DNA from: a virus
Strand: one strand, 5' to 3'
IMG/VR virus record: IMGVR_UViG_3300036651_001467
Coordinates: 1-59,059 of that record
DNA length: 59,059 nucleotides
Positions 57,384-59,059 of the stretch are shown here, one piece after another. Below the pieces are notes generated by a model. The model saw only the letters and a program-made list of their open reading frames with translations, was not told the DNA's origin and ran no database searches. Both the position numbers and the translations under genes were made by a program. Numbering within the stretch: the stretch's first letter is position 1; each line of letters begins with the position of its first letter.

Positions 57384-57701
57384 TCATGCCCCGCCCTCCG
57401 TCGTCGCGGCTGACTGCTCCAATGCTTCACGGCGTCCAGCGCGGTAACCCATCGCCAGCCCGCTAGATAACGCTCGGTCCACGGCTTCACGCGCATTGGC
57501 ACTTGTGGCGGCGATGCGGATCACGGTCACCCGTAAAACCGGGTGCAACATCGCGGCGGCAATCAAATCGACTTCTTCATTCGCGTTGTCATTGGCGATA
57601 TCGCGCATAGCTGCCTCAATGCCGCGTATCGCGTCTCGCACTAGTTGTGGCGCATCGGTGTGCAGCAGGGCGTTTATCTCAGCCTGTTGAGCCTCGGTCA
57701 T
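57384..57701 (-). CDS. Small helical protein, unknown
   Basis: 105 residues from ATG 57701, overlapping the stop of the ASCH-type gene (ATGA). Helical and acidic with LLHTDAPQLVRDAIRGIEAAMRDI. Because its translation was coupled to the gene now split by the IS, expression may have changed. Confidence 0.5.
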   Translation of the reverse strand: MTEAQQAEINALLHTDAPQLVRDAIRGIEAAMRDIANDNANEEVDLIAAAMLHPVLRVTVIRIAATSANAREAVDRALSSGLAMGYRAGRREALEQSAATTEGGA

Positions 57702-58156
57702 GCCTGCACCCGTTTGAACGCAATCACCCAAACCCACTGGTTGCTCCGCCAGGCGTTGGGACCGTGAATGGTGTTCCAGAGATTCATAAAAGCGTGTCGC
57801 AAACTATGCGTCGTCATATACCCAGGTCCAGGAGGGTCGGTCAGGCGACATCCTTCGGCAGCCGCATCCGCCTCGCTTATGTCCTGCAACTGCTCGACGC
57901 GCACCTGCTCGATCTCCAGCGTGATTCGACTGGCGTGGCGGGGCATCTGGACGGAAGGACGCCACTTAAACACGCCGCCCCCGGCGCTCGGGTCGGTGGC
58001 GCGGTAGAAATAGTGAGGCTTTGCCCCGAGCATAAATTCGGAATCTGTGCCGATGTATTTCTCGCGGGAGTCGGCCCCCTTGGAGAACATGAAAGTCTCG
58101 CGCACCCAAAGTCGATCTCCGGCCACGCCGAAGGGGCAAGCAATATCCATCACAAC
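57698..58156 (-). pseudogene. ASCH-type phage protein, C-terminal part, split by IS1595
   Basis: Carries MDIACPFGVAGDRLWVRETF, WRPSVQMPRHASRITLEIEQVRVEQL and the closing WVWVIAFKR, a well-known phage family with an ASCH-like fold. The N-terminal 54 residues are at 1434-1597 on the other side of the element. A start inside this part (the ATG near 58150) could still give a shortened protein, but it would lack the first strands. Confidence 0.88.
58149..58156. repeat. Target-site duplication, left copy
   Basis: ATCACAAC next to the left inverted repeat; identical to 1434-1441. Confidence 0.93.
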
Positions 58157-58195
58157 GGTAAAAATATACTTGACACACTGGCCCACAAGGGGTAG
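58157..58195. repeat. IS left inverted repeat
   Basis: 39 bp; pairs with 1395-1433 at 31 of 39 positions. It includes TTGACA (58170-58175), 17 bases, TAGTCT (58193-58198), so the repeat also serves as the transposase promoter. Confidence 0.9.
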
Positions 58196-58204
58196 TCTGG
58201 ATTC

Positions 58205-59059
58205 ATGGTGAACATGAAAGCCCCGAAAACCTTGCAGCAAGCGGTGGTCATGTTCTCGAATCCCGATGATGCCTTGGCTTACGCCATCAAGTTGCGGTGG
58301 CCGGAAGGCGTGACGTGTCCGCGTTGCGGCTCGAAAGAAAGCCGCTTCGTCAAGACGCGCCGTCTGTGGTTCTGCAAGGGCTGCCAGAAGCAATTCACCA
58401 TCAAGGTGGGTACGATCTTCGAGGATTCCGCCGTGGACATCGGCAAGTGGATGATCGCTTACTGGATGCTGCTGAACTGCAAGAATGGCGTCTCCAGCTA
58501 TGAGGTCGCCAAAGCGATTGGCGTTACCCAGAAGACGGCGTGGTTCATCCTGCATCGGCTCCGGCTGGCGATGCAGGACACCGCCCACGGCGGCGGCAAG
58601 CTCGGTGGCCCCGGCAGCCGCGTAGAAGTGGACGAAACCTTTATCGGCGGCAAGGCTCGCAACATGCACGTCCGCAAGCGCATGGCGTTGGGTAAGATGA
58701 CTGGCGGCGAAGGCAAAACTGTTGTGCTTGGGATGCTCGAACGTGGCGGCAAGGTTCGCACGCGGGTTGTTCCCAACCGCGAAGGCGTAACGCTTCAGCC
58801 CATCATCCGTGAGCACGTCAAGGGCGGCGCAAAGATCATGTCCGATGAGCACGCGGGCTACAACGGTTTGGAGGATGAGTTTTTGCGGGGCGTGGTCAAC
58901 CACGCCGTTACCTACGTAGACGGGCAGGTTCACACCAACGGCATGGAGAACTACTGGAGCCTTGTGAAGCGCGGTTTGAACGGCACCTACGTTGCGGTCG
59001 AGCCGTTCCACCTGTTCCGCTACCTGGATGAGCAGGCATTCCGCTACAACAATCGCAAG
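58205..59059 (+). CDS. IS1595-family transposase, N-terminal part
   Basis: Residues 1-285 of 325. Zinc ribbon CPRCGSKESRFVKTRRLWFC...C (about 38-60), helix-turn-helix GVSSYEVAKAIGVTQKTAWFIL (about 97-118), then the catalytic ISXO2-type core: VEVDETFIGGK (first Asp), SDEHAGY (second Asp) and HTNGMENYW with the Asn. ATG at 58205 or 58214. Catalyses cut-and-paste or copy-type movement with 8-bp duplications. Confidence 0.95.
   Translation, partial: MVNMKAPKTLQQAVVMFSNPDDALAYAIKLRWPEGVTCPRCGSKESRFVKTRRLWFCKGCQKQFTIKVGTIFEDSAVDIGKWMIAYWMLLNCKNGVSSYEVAKAIGVTQKTAWFILHRLRLAMQDTAHGGGKLGGPGSRVEVDETFIGGKARNMHVRKRMALGKMTGGEGKTVVLGMLERGGKVRTRVVPNREGVTLQPIIREHVKGGAKIMSDEHAGYNGLEDEFLRGVVNHAVTYVDGQVHTNGMENYWSLVKRGLNGTYVAVEPFHLFRYLDEQAFRYNNRK

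Larger units (their letters stand above)
58157..59059 (+). mobile_element. IS1595-family element, left-hand part
   Basis: Left inverted repeat, short leader and the first 285 codons of the transposase, then the window ends. The rest is at 1-1433. Total length over the joint is 2208 bp. The insertion lies in the early operon in the opposite direction to its genes. Confidence 0.9.

Noticed and set aside
57698-59011. 437-codon minus-strand frame covering the transposase region
   Set aside because: Its first two thirds are antisense to the transposase; only the part below 58157 is the real ASCH-type coding sequence.

Overview
The window is one complete, circular genome of a temperate, podovirus-like phage (unit length 58,931 bp), captured in its excised or virion form. 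The two ends overlap: positions 3-128 are identical to 58934-59059, with one mismatch at position 2. This overlap lies inside a transposase gene, so by itself it would not prove a circle. Three other facts do. The inverted repeats of an IS1595-family element sit on opposite ends of the window (58157-58195 and 1395-1433). Both flanks carry the same 8-bp target duplication (ATCACAAC at 58149-58156 and 1434-1441). The phage gene broken by the element reads on in frame from one flank to the other. The virion module has the T7/P22-type podovirus order (portal, scaffold, capsid, adaptor, tail hub, internal proteins, terminase), but no phage RNA or DNA polymerase is present. The host cannot be named from the sequence. 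The GC-rich composition and the Sec-signal, low-complexity beta-rich fibre proteins ending their signals in AQ or GA remind me of soil Acidobacteriota, but this is a guess.

Layout. (1) 7768 down to 1434, across the joint, and 58156 down to 48630, all on the minus strand: one long early operon with coupled small genes, a nucleotide deoxyribosyltransferase-like protein, a recombination set (RecE-like exonuclease, HNH endonuclease, Sak4-like ATPase, RusA), an ASCH-type gene split by the IS, replication initiator and loader, excisionase, integrase, an attP made of the 3' half of a tRNA-Gly, two HTH proteins and a helicase-methyltransferase. (2) 7877-9801 and 10222-11448, plus strand: small accessory genes including a proteasome-beta-like Ntn hydrolase. 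(3) 44908 down to 11534, minus strand: the late operon. It starts with small genes, a SprT-like protease, a circularly permuted two-piece tmRNA, an RRM protein and GroES, followed by secreted fibre-like proteins, portal, scaffold, capsid, tail genes, lysis genes, internal virion proteins and the two terminase subunits. The large terminase carries two inteins. (4) 44909-46140: 1.2 kb without a recognisable gene, holding a perfect palindrome and the divergent control region. (5) 46171-48425, plus strand: a short early operon ending in a DUF3560 protein and a strong terminator.

Most promising items: the permuted ssrA (acceptor stem with G3-U70, T arm, CCA, TTCGACGGGG signature and a tag frame ending in LALAA, in permuted order and joined by complementary helices); the double-intein terminase, whose first intein looks like class 3 and splits the Walker A site; the Ntn hydrolase with the Thr/Asp/Lys triad; and a 2.2-kb IS1595-type element with a membrane-protein passenger gene.
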